The position numbers and the translations under genes are program-made. Below, piece after piece: positions 6,851-14,612 of a stretch of 64,000 bases of DNA; positions within the stretch are counted from its first letter, which is position 1, and each line of letters starts with the position of its first letter. This DNA comes from Candidatus Thermochlorobacteriaceae bacterium (lineage in GTDB: Bacteria > Bacteroidota > Chlorobiia > Chlorobiales > Thermochlorobacteraceae). Below the pieces are notes generated by a model. It did not search any database and was not told the DNA's origin. It saw only the letters and a list, made by a program, of their open reading frames with translations. Location: NCBI GenBank assembly GCA_029263855.1, contig JAJUFC010000010.1:62001-126000 (forward strand), given 5' to 3'.

Positions 6851-8053
6851 ATGACCACAGAAACAAAGCGCATCGTCGTGGTGGGCACGAATTTCGCAGG
6901 CTACACGGCGGCGCTCGAACTTCGCGAAATGCTGGGCGACATACATGAGATTTCCGTGATTTCGCCAACGCATAAGTTTGTCTTCTATCCCTCGCTAATT
7001 TGGTTTCCGTTTGGAATCCGCGACGAAAAAGATATCACCTTTGACGTGCGTCCCATCTATGAAAGCCACGACATTCGCTTTATCGAAAAGCGCGTAACCC
7101 ATTTCGATCTCGACAACCGCGCCATTCACATTGAGCAAGCCGACCCCATCGGATACGATTACCTTGTCATTGCCACAGGCTTCGCCGTTGATTACGACTA
7201 CGTGCCCGGCTTGCGAGAGCATGCGCACTCGATTATCGGCATCAAGCAAGCGACGCGCACCCGCGAAGCTTGGCAACGCTTTTTGCAGAATCCAGGACCG
7301 GCGGTCGTCGCGTCCGTGCAAGGCACTGGGTGCTTTGGCGCCGCATATGAATTTCTCTTCAATATGCGCTATCAACTTGCCAAGCATCATTTGAGAGAAA
7401 AATCGCCGCTGACTTACATCACGGCAGAACCTTACCCTGCGCACTTTGGCATCGGCGGATTTGGCAATGCAAAAAAAATGTGCGAGACGCTCTTCAAGTT
7501 CTACCACATTGACGGCAGATTCAACGTCTCCGTGAAAGAATTTTGCCCCGATGGCGTGATGCTCGCGACGGGCGAAAAAATTCCGTCTGCCTTTACGGTC
7601 GCCATTCCGCGCTTTATCGGCTCCGAATGCGTGCGCAACACGCCAGGGCTTGGCAACGCAATGGGCTTTATTGAAGTGGGCAACGATTATCGACACCCGA
7701 AATATCCCGAAGTGTATGTCATCGGCGCGGCGGTCGATGTCAAGCCGCCTGAACGCACCGAAGTTCCTTGTGGCGTGCCGAAAACAGGCTACCCGTCGGA
7801 GCAAATGGCGAAAATCGCCGCCAAGAACATCGTTGCCGACATCAAGAATCTGCCCAACCGCTATGAACAATCGTTTGCCGAAATGAACGCGCTCTGCATT
7901 ATGGATACGGGCAATATGGGAATGATGATTGTCGGCGACCATATGTTTGCGCCCCGCGAACATCAGTTCATCATTCCTGGACCTGAAGCGCACTGGGCGA
8001 AAGTGGCTTTTGAGAAATACTTTATGTACACGCGAAAACATGCCATCGTGTAG
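6851..8053 (+). CDS. sqr: Sulfide:quinone oxidoreductase family flavoprotein
   Basis: A 400-residue FAD-dependent enzyme with an N-terminal nucleotide-binding strand in which the glycine motif is VVVGTNFAG rather than strict GxGxxG, as in several SQR subgroups. Two cysteines are placed as in SQR: Cys161 in GTGCFGAAYEF and Cys307 in VPCGVPKTGYPSEQMA, the pair that carries the growing polysulfide. The second FAD contact YVIGAAVDV and a C-terminal amphipathic segment for membrane docking are present. It oxidises sulfide to sulfane sulfur and reduces quinone. A strong ribosome site (GGAAAGGAG) and a separate promoter precede it. SQR subtype and the alternative, flavocytochrome c sulfide dehydrogenase, cannot be settled by eye, but no signal peptide is visible. 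Confidence 0.85.
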   Translation: MTTETKRIVVVGTNFAGYTAALELREMLGDIHEISVISPTHKFVFYPSLIWFPFGIRDEKDITFDVRPIYESHDIRFIEKRVTHFDLDNRAIHIEQADPIGYDYLVIATGFAVDYDYVPGLREHAHSIIGIKQATRTREAWQRFLQNPGPAVVASVQGTGCFGAAYEFLFNMRYQLAKHHLREKSPLTYITAEPYPAHFGIGGFGNAKKMCETLFKFYHIDGRFNVSVKEFCPDGVMLATGEKIPSAFTVAIPRFIGSECVRNTPGLGNAMGFIEVGNDYRHPKYPEVYVIGAAVDVKPPERTEVPCGVPKTGYPSEQMAKIAAKNIVADIKNLPNRYEQSFAEMNALCIMDTGNMGMMIVGDHMFAPREHQFIIPGPEAHWAKVAFEKYFMYTRKHAIV

Positions 8054-8085
8054 TCGCGCTTTTTTAACGCTTAACCTTACGCATT

Positions 8086-8460
8086 ATGACAACGCCATTA
8101 ACCTACGAAACCTTCAAAACGAAGGTCTTCGATTTCGAGAAAAACAAAGAATGGAAATTTGAAGGCGATAAGCCTTGCCTCATCGACTTCTGGGCGGCGT
8201 GGTGCGGTCCGTGCCGCATGATTGCGCCCATCTTGGAAGAACTCTCCGAAGAGTATAAAGACGAAATCAACATCTACAAGGTCGACACGGAAGCCGAACC
8301 CGAACTGGCGGCGATGTTTGGCATTCGCTCGATTCCGTCTCTGCTCTTCGTGCCGATGAACGGACAGCCCAAAATGGCGGCGGGCGCGTTGCCCAAAGAC
8401 GCATTGCGGGAAATCATTGACAAAGAACTGCTTGGCAGAAAAATCATTTTGGTGAAGTAA
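8086..8460 (+). CDS. Thioredoxin
   Basis: A 124-residue thioredoxin with the canonical active site W39-C-G-P-C43 in DFWAAWCGPCRMIAP and the cis-proline segment IRSIPSLLFV. The N-terminus is about 15 residues longer than E. coli TrxA. It lies 32 bases after the SQR gene and probably shares its transcript. It is well placed to reduce the peroxiredoxin upstream and to remove persulfides from proteins. A thioredoxin reductase gene lies 42 kb away at 50406-51377. Confidence 0.93.
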   Translation: MTTPLTYETFKTKVFDFEKNKEWKFEGDKPCLIDFWAAWCGPCRMIAPILEELSEEYKDEINIYKVDTEAEPELAAMFGIRSIPSLLFVPMNGQPKMAAGALPKDALREIIDKELLGRKIILVK

Positions 8461-8478
8461 CTTTGCGCCATATTTTCG
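8448..8478 (+). promoter_or_regulatory. Bacteroidota-type promoter for the CZB genes
   Basis: TTTG at 8448-8451 is followed after exactly 19 bases by TATTTTCG at 8471-8478. It overlaps the last codons of the thioredoxin gene and lies 64 bases before the start of the first CZB-domain gene. The -7 element has TTCG instead of TTTG, like the promoter at 108-139. Confidence 0.5.
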
Positions 8479-8541
8479 GAACCGTTGTCACCCGAACAAA
8501 ACGCTGTTATGTTCAATTCAAAACCATAAATCATAGTCAAA

Positions 8542-9033
8542 ATGGCGTTATCATTCCGACAATGGCTCTCGAAGTTCACCCAAACCCAAAACAACAACGC
8601 GGTCGTGCCGATTTCCGAAACGGAAATGGAGATGCCCGAAGTCATCGACCCTGTGGAAGCCGAAGCGGCAGGGCTAAACTTCCATACGGCAATCACCAGT
8701 CACCAAAATTGGAAGGCGCGCTTCAAAGCGATGATTGATAGCGGCATCGCCGAAGCGTTGAATCCCGAAGTCATCGCGCAGGATAATCAATGCGCGGTGG
8801 GCAAATGGATTTACGGCGCGGCGCAGGAGCAATTCGGAACTCACCCGCTATAGGAAAAACTGCGCGGCGACCATGCGTTCTTTCACACGTGCGCCAGCCG
8901 CGTGCTCGTGATGATTATTCGCGGCGAAAAACAAAAAGCCTTGCAAGAAATCACGAATGGCGCTTACGCGCGCGCCTCAAACGACGTGATTATGGATTTA
9001 GCGATGTTTTATCGCGTTATCAAAACGAATTAA
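8542..9033 (+). pseudogene. CZB-domain protein interrupted by an in-frame amber codon
   Basis: ATG 8542 opens a frame that stops at TAG 8851-8853 after 103 residues, yet continues in the same frame without change of character to TAA 9031. The combined 163-residue product is one chemoreceptor zinc-binding (CZB) domain: His54 in SHQNW, Cys84 in NQCAVGKWIYG, then after the stop EKLRGDHAFFHTCA with His111 and His115. These are the four zinc ligands (His-Cys-His-His). The amber codon falls between the second and third ligand, where related proteins often have Tyr before the EKL segment, so one base change (TAT/TAC to TAG) explains it. Without read-through the product cannot form the site. Sequencing error, recent mutation and stop-codon read-through are all possible. 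Confidence 0.75.
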
Positions 9034-9034
9034 G

Positions 9035-9430
9035 ATGCAAGAGAAAATCGTTCGCTCCGCGCCGATTGACATTGCGCTCGTCAAAGCGATGCACCTGACT
9101 TGGAAAATGAAAGTCCGTTCCGCTTTGAACGGCGCAACCGATTGGCGCGAAGTCTATGCTAACGCACCTGAAAAAAGCGACATCGGCAAGTGGATTCAAG
9201 AGGTCGGGCTGTGGAAATATCAAAATGAACCCATCTTCGAGATGTTTGTTAAACAGCATCGTCTTCTACACGACATCGCTTCCAGCATTGAGCGTCTCGC
9301 TCTTTCAGGAAAGAAAGACGAAGCGCGCCTGCTTCTCAGCGAATTGGACAAAATTTCCGACGACTTCCTGAAACTCATCGATACCTACAAAGTCGTTCTG
9401 GAATCCTACAAAGAGCAATCGTTGAACTGA
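9035..9430 (+). CDS. CZB-like domain protein lacking the zinc cysteine
   Basis: A 131-residue soluble protein that starts two bases after the previous frame ends. It has the CZB pattern: His20 in MHLTWKMK, a GKW motif (SDIGKWIQE), and His75/His79 in KQHRLLHD, followed by helices. In the neighbour the residue three before Gly of GKW is the zinc-ligand Cys; here it is Ser48. CZB domains sense hypochlorous acid or zinc through that Cys-zinc bond, so this copy may be redox-insensitive, may act as partner of the other, or may bind metal differently. No signalling domain is attached. Alternative family: a generic four-helix metal-binding protein. Confidence 0.65.
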   Translation: MQEKIVRSAPIDIALVKAMHLTWKMKVRSALNGATDWREVYANAPEKSDIGKWIQEVGLWKYQNEPIFEMFVKQHRLLHDIASSIERLALSGKKDEARLLLSELDKISDDFLKLIDTYKVVLESYKEQSLN

Positions 9431-9432
9431 CG

Positions 9433-10032
9433 ATGTCGGCGGAGCATTGGAACGCGCGCTACTCCGAAAGCGGATTCGCCTATGGCACGGCGCCGAACGA
9501 TTTTCTCAAATCTAATTTCAAAACCATTCCGAAAGGCAACGTCTTGCTACTCGCCGATGGCGAAGGGCGCAACGGCGTGTTCCTTGCCGAGCAAGGCTAC
9601 GCGGTTACTTCCGTCGATTATTCAAGCGTCGGAGTTGAAAAAGCCAAATCGCTCGCTCGCGAAAGGCAAGTCGACATCAACGCAACGCTCTGCGACCTTG
9701 AGCATTTCGCTATTACGCCGAATCAATGGAATGGCATCGTTTCTATCTTCTGCCACTTGCCAAAGCCTCTGCGTCAAAAAGTTCATCAGCAAGCGGTTCA
9801 GGGGTTAAAGCGAGGCGGCGCGTTTCTTTTGGAAGCATATTCGCCAAAGCAATTACAGTTTGGCACGGGCGGACCGAAACAAGCGGAACTCTTGATACCG
9901 CTCAACGACGTGTTGCAAGAACTGCAAGGCTTGACGATTGAACTCGCGCAGGAAATTGAGCGCGACGTGATTGAAGGCAAGTATCACACGGGCAGAGCGT
10001 CCGTCATTCAACTCATCGCAAGAAAACCGTAA
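9433..10032 (+). CDS. Class I SAM-dependent methyltransferase, TehB-like
   Basis: The 199-residue protein has the N-terminal pattern WNARYSESGFAYGTAPNDFL, the SAM-binding motif LLLADGEGRNGVFLAEQGYA, and VTSVDYSSVGVEKAK for the acidic residue that binds ribose. This layout is that of TehB and related small methyltransferases that act on tellurite, thiols or selenium compounds. The start is two bases after the preceding stop. In the context of sulfur and redox genes a thiol or chalcogen substrate is plausible but not shown. Confidence 0.85.
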   Translation: MSAEHWNARYSESGFAYGTAPNDFLKSNFKTIPKGNVLLLADGEGRNGVFLAEQGYAVTSVDYSSVGVEKAKSLARERQVDINATLCDLEHFAITPNQWNGIVSIFCHLPKPLRQKVHQQAVQGLKRGGAFLLEAYSPKQLQFGTGGPKQAELLIPLNDVLQELQGLTIELAQEIERDVIEGKYHTGRASVIQLIARKP

Positions 10033-10037
10033 CGACT

Positions 10038-10241
10038 ATGAAACCGCATTGGCTTAAACTCGGCGCATTCATCGCGCTTGGCGCGATTGGTGGATTTGCC
10101 TACTACTATTTCATCGGTTGCGTCAGCGGCACATGTCCTATCACCAGCAACCCTTACATCAGCACAGGCTACGGCGCGTTGATGGGCGCGGGGTTGGGTT
10201 GGGACAGCAAGAAGTCATCAAAAACGGAGAACGAACAATGA
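10038..10241 (+). CDS. DUF6132-type small membrane protein
   Basis: A 67-residue protein with one or two hydrophobic segments (FIALGAIGGFAYYYFIGC and a Gly-rich GYGALMGAGLG) and the motif GCVSGTCPITSNPYIST. These features match the DUF6132 family, which is common in the Bacteroidota next to rhodanese and thioredoxin genes. The two cysteines lie just outside the first membrane segment. Its stop overlaps the start of the TlpA-like gene (ATGA), so the two are coupled. Function is unknown; the context points to thiol or sulfur chemistry at the membrane. Confidence 0.75.
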   Translation: MKPHWLKLGAFIALGAIGGFAYYYFIGCVSGTCPITSNPYISTGYGALMGAGLGWDSKKSSKTENEQ

Positions 10242-10771
10242 AGAAACTGATTTCGTGGGTCATTCCGCTTGGGTTTGCCGTTGGGGCGGGATTGCTTCTT
10301 TCAAAGTATGTCGTCGTTCCGCTTCTTGCGCCAAAGCCGACGGCGGCGGCGTTTTCGAGCGCGCCGCTCTTCACCGTTCAAACGATTGACGGAAAAACGC
10401 TCTCGCTTTCCGACCTCAAAGGCAAAGGCGTAATCGTGAATTTTTGGGCGACATGGTGCCCACCCTGCCGCGCCGAAATTCCCGAAATGATTGAACTGCA
10501 AAAGGAACACGGCGACAAGTTCACCTTCATCGGCGTTGCGATAAACGACCAAGAAGACAAAGTGAATGGGTTTGTCTCGCAAAAAGGAATCAACTATCCC
10601 ATCGCGATGGATAACGGGCTGTCAACGCTTTATGGCAAACTCATTCAAGGCGGTTTGACGAGCGTTCCAACTTCGTTTGTGATTGATAAAAACGGAAATA
10701 TCGTCGACATCATTGTCGGAATGGCGGATAAATCAACCTTCGCCGACGCGATTCAAAAGACGATTCAATAA
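10238..10771 (+). CDS. TlpA/ResA-like membrane-anchored thioredoxin
   Basis: A 177-residue protein with an N-terminal signal-anchor ([20 protein letters not shown]) and a periplasmic thioredoxin fold of the TlpA/ResA type. The active site is [16 protein letters not shown] (Cys-Pro-Pro-Cys), followed by the central insert [15 protein letters not shown] and the cis-Pro loop [13 protein letters not shown]. Such proteins keep periplasmic thiols reduced, for instance in cytochrome c maturation. A haem-binding DUF3365 lipoprotein is encoded next. The coupled DUF6132 protein may be its partner. Confidence 0.9.
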   Translation: MKKLISWVIPLGFAVGAGLLLSKYVVVPLLAPKPTAAAFSSAPLFTVQTIDGKTLSLSDLKGKGVIVNFWATWCPPCRAEIPEMIELQKEHGDKFTFIGVAINDQEDKVNGFVSQKGINYPIAMDNGLSTLYGKLIQGGLTSVPTSFVIDKNGNIVDIIVGMADKSTFADAIQKTIQ

Positions 10772-10858
10772 GTTTCGTTCTGTAACCGATGTAACTGCCA
10801 TCGCGCCCGCGATGCGCTACTATTGCTCATCGTCAATTTTCACGGAAAGGAGATTCAA

Positions 10859-11509
10859 ATGAAATGGAGTTTGATAGCGATGTTCGCGCTACTCTTCGCC
10901 GCTTGCTCACAGCCAAAGGACACACAACTTGCTGAATCCAAAACGCAAACGGCACAAAAGCCCGCGCCGCCACGCGCGATGTCGCCCGAAGATACGGCGA
11001 AGTATATGGAACTCGGCGACGACCTTGTCTCGACTTCCAAGCAAGTCATCAGCACTGCACTCGTTGATGCAATGGAAAAAGGCGGCGTGAAATATGCCGC
11101 GACATTCTGCAATGCCGCCGCGTATCCGCTCCTCGACTCGCTTTCAAAAGCCCACCACGCAACGATTCGCCGCGTTTCCGACAAGCCGCGCAACCCCAAA
11201 GACGCAATGGACGACGAGGAGCAAAAGGTCTTCGCGCTCTTCAAAGCCAAAGCGCAACAGCCCGATGCCGAAGCAATGCCCATCGTAACGCAAACCAACG
11301 ACTCAACCATCAGTTTTTACAAGCCGATTAAAATTTCAATGCCGACTTGCCTGAAATGTCATGGCGAAGTCGGAAAAGACGTCAAGACAGACGATTACGC
11401 CGTCTTGAAAGCGCTTTATCCCAACGATAACGCCGTTGGCTACAAACAAGGCGATTTGCGCGGAATGTTCAGCGTCAGGTTCATTGCGACGCGCGCGCAA
11501 ACGCATTAA
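10859..11509 (+). CDS. DUF3365 haem-binding lipoprotein
   Basis: The 216-residue protein has a lipoprotein signal (MKWSLIAMFALLFAACS, lipidation at Cys16). The mature part is of the DUF3365/Tll0287-like family: an N-terminal helix with AATFCNAAAYP, a segment IRRVSDKPRNPKDAMDD, and a haem c attachment site CLKCHG near residue 177. Proteins of this family bind haem in a sensor-like fold and act outside the cytoplasmic membrane. ATG 10859 is used because GGAAAGGAG lies just before it. Electron transfer or small-molecule sensing in the redox island is likely; the partner is unknown. Confidence 0.85.
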   Translation: MKWSLIAMFALLFAACSQPKDTQLAESKTQTAQKPAPPRAMSPEDTAKYMELGDDLVSTSKQVISTALVDAMEKGGVKYAATFCNAAAYPLLDSLSKAHHATIRRVSDKPRNPKDAMDDEEQKVFALFKAKAQQPDAEAMPIVTQTNDSTISFYKPIKISMPTCLKCHGEVGKDVKTDDYAVLKALYPNDNAVGYKQGDLRGMFSVRFIATRAQTH

Positions 11510-11533
11510 CCTTAATTCAAACTCGCTACAAAA

Positions 11534-11953
11534 ATGAACGTAAGCGTCGTTTATGACGGGAAATATCCGATGCGCGGCTACAACGAGCGCGGCAACGAAA
11601 CGCTCTTTGAGCCTGCCCCCGACCATCACGGAAGCGGAAAGATTGCCACGCCGATGGAAATTTTCTTGCAATCCGCCGCCGCTTGCTCAATGGTCGACGT
11701 GATTGACATCTTGACCAAAAAGCGCAAGCAGATTACCGACCTAAAAATTTTCGTGGAATCGGAGCGCGCCACCGAACACCCCAAAGTGTTCACGAAAGCG
11801 AAATTTCGCTACGAACTCACCAGCCCTGACGCGGAACTCGCCGACTTGGAACGCTCGGTCGAACTCTCAATGGAAAAGTATTGTAGCGTTTCGGGCACGC
11901 TCAAAAAAAGCGGGTGCGAGGTGAAATACGAATCGGTCGTGAAGCGGGGATAG
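11534..11953 (+). CDS. OsmC-family peroxide/thiol protein
   Basis: A 139-residue OsmC/Ohr-superfamily protein. The two catalytic cysteines are in the expected places: AAACSMVDVIDILTKKR in the central helix and MEKYCSVSGTLKKSG in the C-terminal part. The family reduces organic hydroperoxides with a Cys pair, and YhfA-like members are linked to sulfur metabolism. The residues around the cysteines look more like the YhfA/OsmC branch than Ohr. It ends the plus-strand sulfur/redox island and converges on topA with a 16-base gap. Confidence 0.88.
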   Translation: MNVSVVYDGKYPMRGYNERGNETLFEPAPDHHGSGKIATPMEIFLQSAAACSMVDVIDILTKKRKQITDLKIFVESERATEHPKVFTKAKFRYELTSPDAELADLERSVELSMEKYCSVSGTLKKSGCEVKYESVVKRG

Positions 11954-11969
11954 TAAGGGGGAAGATTTC

Positions 11970-14462
11970 TTAAAATGGCGCGTCGTCGTTTGCGCTTACT
12001 TCGGCACTCACGGGTTCGCTCGTCTCGCTTGGCGTTTGTTCGTTGTAAATCGCGACCAAATCATCGAGTTTGATGCTTAAATCGAGCGGCGAACCGTCGA
12101 GCATTTTAATTTCCACAGTTGGATACTGCTTTTCGTGTTCGCGATACATCGCCTCATATTTCGCTAATTCGGCTTCGCCTTTTTCTTCACCAAATTGCTT
12201 CCACGAGCGCGTGCCTCTGCACTTCGGGAATCGCGTGCAACTGAACCATAATCCGCGTTTGCTGTCGCGCAAATACATCGGCGCATTGCACTTTGGGCAA
12301 CTCACTTCGGTTTCAAGTGGCGGCGTTTTAGGCGGCATAATCCGTCCATTTTTATCAAGGTTCAAAATGCCGTCGCAGGTCGGATAATTTGAACACGACA
12401 GGAACTTGCCGAACTTTCCGAGACGCACGACCATTCGCCCCGTTTCGCACTTGTGGCAATGCACGCCTGATTCTTGCGGAGCGGCTTTTTTCACGGCGAG
12501 CGACTTGGCGTTGTCGCACTTCGGATAGCGCGAACACGACAAAAACTTGCCCGACTTCGTCCATTTGACCACCATCTTGCCTTTGCCGCACTTGTCGCAG
12601 GTTTCGGCGTTGTCGTTGATGGGCAGAATCGGGTCTTTTGAACGCAGTTCTAAGGCTTTCTCGAAGGGCAGATAAAATTCGTCCAACAGTTTTTCGTAAT
12701 CGGTTTCGCCAGCGGCGACTTTGTCCAAATCGCCTTCCATTTTCGCGGTAAATTCGGTGTTGAAGAGTTCGGCGAAATTGGCGACGAGGATTTTTGACAC
12801 GTCTTTTCCAAGTTCCGTCGGGAATAGACGGCGATTGCGATTTTCCACATAACCGCGCTCCACGAGCGTCGAGAGAATCGTGGCGTAAGTCGACGGGCGA
12901 CCGATGCCGTAGTTGTCTAACTCTTTGACCAAACTTGCCTCGCTGTATCGCGCGGGCGGCTTGGTGAAATGTTGCGTTTCTTTCAAGTCGGAAAGGCGCA
13001 TCGGTTCTTTTTCCGCAAGATTTTTCGGCAGGATTGAGCCTTTTTCTTCTTCCGCGTCGTCGTCTTTGGTTGATTTTTTTTCTTCGTAATCGAGTTCGCG
13101 CGCGTCGCCATAGACTTTCAAGAATCCTTCGAACAACACCACGCTTCCCGTCGCTCTGAACAAAAATTCGTTTCGCTCGTCGGCGATGTCGACGCTGGTT
13201 TGTTCCAATTCCGCCGCCGCCATTTGCGAGGCGACGAAGCGTTTCCAGATGAGGTCGTAAAGTTTTTGTTGCTCTTTGCTGAGGAAGCGTTCCATCGCTT
13301 TGGGCGAGCGGTCGACGCTCGTTGGTCGAATCGCCTCGTGCGCGTCTTGCGCCGACTCTGACGTTTTGAATTGCGCCGCCGATTCCGGCACGAATTCTTT
13401 TCCGAAATATCGTCCGATAAACTCCCGCGCTTCGGCTTGCGCTTCTTTGCTGATGCGCTTGGAATCGGTGCGCATATAAGTGATTAAGCCGACCGCGCCC
13501 TCGCCGCCGAGTTCGATGCCTTCGTAGAGTTGTTGCGCCAGCCGCATCGTTTGCTTCGCGCCGAAGCCGAGTTGGTTTGAGGCGGCTTGTTGCAAGAGCG
13601 ACGTCGTAAAAGGCGATGGCGGATTGCGCCGAACCTTGCGCTTTTTGATTTCGAGAATCGAGTAGAGCCGCTGTTTGATTTTTTCGGCGGTGGCTTTCGC
13701 GTCGGCTTCGTTGGCGAGTTCGAACTCCTTGCCGTTGATTTTGACGAGTTTCGCCGTTACCACGTCGCCGCTCTTCGTGATGAAGTCGGCGTAAATTGAC
13801 CAATACTCCTTCGGTTTGAAGGCTTCGATTTCCGCTTCGCGCTCGCAGATGAGACGAAGGGCGACGGATTGCACGCGCCCCGCCGAAAGCCCGCGCAACA
13901 CCGTGTTCCACAGGAACGGGCTGACTTTGTAGCCGACGATTTTATCCAACGCTTGTCGCGCTTGTTGGGAGCGGACGAGTTTGTAATCAATCTCGCGCGG
14001 ATGCTCGATGGCTTCTCGCACGGCTTTTTGAGTGATTTCGTTAAAGAGGACGCGCCGAATCGGCTTGCGCGCATCGTGGACTTCGTTGGCGATGTGCCAT
14101 GCAATCGCTTCGCCTTCGCGGTCGGGGTCGGTCGCCAAAAAAATTTCGCTCGATTCTTTGGCGAGTTTCTTCATATCGCGCACGACTTTCTCTTTGCCTT
14201 CGATTATCTCGTAATGCGGCTCATAGTGGTGCTCGAAATCAAGTCCGATTTCTTTTTTCGGTAATTCCTTGATGTGCCCGACTGACGCAAACACCGTGAA
14301 ATCTTTGCCGAGATATTTGTTAATCGTCTTTGCTTTTGACGGCGACTCGACAATTACCAACCGCTTGCCTTTTGCGTCGGGCGTTGGGTAATCGGCGAAT
14401 TTTTTGGAGGCGGGTTTCGCTGATGTCGCCGCAGATTTTGAAGAACTTTTTTTCGTTGCCAT
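11970..14462 (-). CDS. topA: DNA topoisomerase I
   Basis: An 830-residue type IA topoisomerase. An N-terminal Ala/Ser/Lys tail precedes the TOPRIM domain (LVIVESPSKAKTI at 35-47, TDPDREGEAIAWHI at 111-124). The catalytic tyrosine is Tyr329 in LITYMRTDSKRIS. After the core come three C4 zinc-ribbon repeats (CDKCGKGKMVV..., CHKCETGRMVV..., CPKCNAPMYL...) and an acidic tail. It relaxes negative supercoils. A terminator of the upstream pbpC gene and a 148-base gap suggest its own promoter; TTGACT followed after 18 bases by TTAAAA occurs there on the minus strand but is a weak match. Confidence 0.97.
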   Translation of the reverse strand: MATKKSSSKSAATSAKPASKKFADYPTPDAKGKRLVIVESPSKAKTINKYLGKDFTVFASVGHIKELPKKEIGLDFEHHYEPHYEIIEGKEKVVRDMKKLAKESSEIFLATDPDREGEAIAWHIANEVHDARKPIRRVLFNEITQKAVREAIEHPREIDYKLVRSQQARQALDKIVGYKVSPFLWNTVLRGLSAGRVQSVALRLICEREAEIEAFKPKEYWSIYADFITKSGDVVTAKLVKINGKEFELANEADAKATAEKIKQRLYSILEIKKRKVRRNPPSPFTTSLLQQAASNQLGFGAKQTMRLAQQLYEGIELGGEGAVGLITYMRTDSKRISKEAQAEAREFIGRYFGKEFVPESAAQFKTSESAQDAHEAIRPTSVDRSPKAMERFLSKEQQKLYDLIWKRFVASQMAAAELEQTSVDIADERNEFLFRATGSVVLFEGFLKVYGDARELDYEEKKSTKDDDAEEEKGSILPKNLAEKEPMRLSDLKETQHFTKPPARYSEASLVKELDNYGIGRPSTYATILSTLVERGYVENRNRRLFPTELGKDVSKILVANFAELFNTEFTAKMEGDLDKVAAGETDYEKLLDEFYLPFEKALELRSKDPILPINDNAETCDKCGKGKMVVKWTKSGKFLSCSRYPKCDNAKSLAVKKAAPQESGVHCHKCETGRMVVRLGKFGKFLSCSNYPTCDGILNLDKNGRIMPPKTPPLETEVSCPKCNAPMYLRDSKRGLWFSCTRFPKCRGTRSWKQFGEEKGEAELAKYEAMYREHEKQYPTVEIKMLDGSPLDLSIKLDDLVAIYNEQTPSETSEPVSAEVSANDDAPF

Positions 14463-14576
14463 ATCGCGTTAATGTTCGGTTTGAAATAATCACATATCAC
14501 TCGTGAACAACCATTTCTGCGCTTTTAATCTTGGCTTGTTTGTTTTTAAGGGTTGCAAAAAAAGGTAAGTCAAGCG

Positions 14577-14612
14577 AAAAAACAAATCCCGATGCGTCGC
14601 TTCTCGCGATTT
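14577..14612 (-). terminator. Rho-independent terminator of pbpC
   Basis: Read on the minus strand, AAATCGCGA and TCGGGATTT (14604-14612 and 14584-14592) pair over eight of nine positions around an 11-base loop, with one G-G mismatch. They are followed by a run of six T (14577-14582). The left arm overlaps the pbpC stop codon. Confidence 0.7.

Noticed and set aside
6995-8041. 348-codon open frame opposite the SQR gene
   Set aside because: The SQR frame has full family motifs; the opposite frame has no recognisable motif and looks like a codon-bias shadow.
12355-13911. Long open frame of 518 codons antisense to topA
   Set aside because: It is Arg-rich and without any domain pattern, lies wholly inside topA on the same strand in another frame, and arises from the codon bias of topA.
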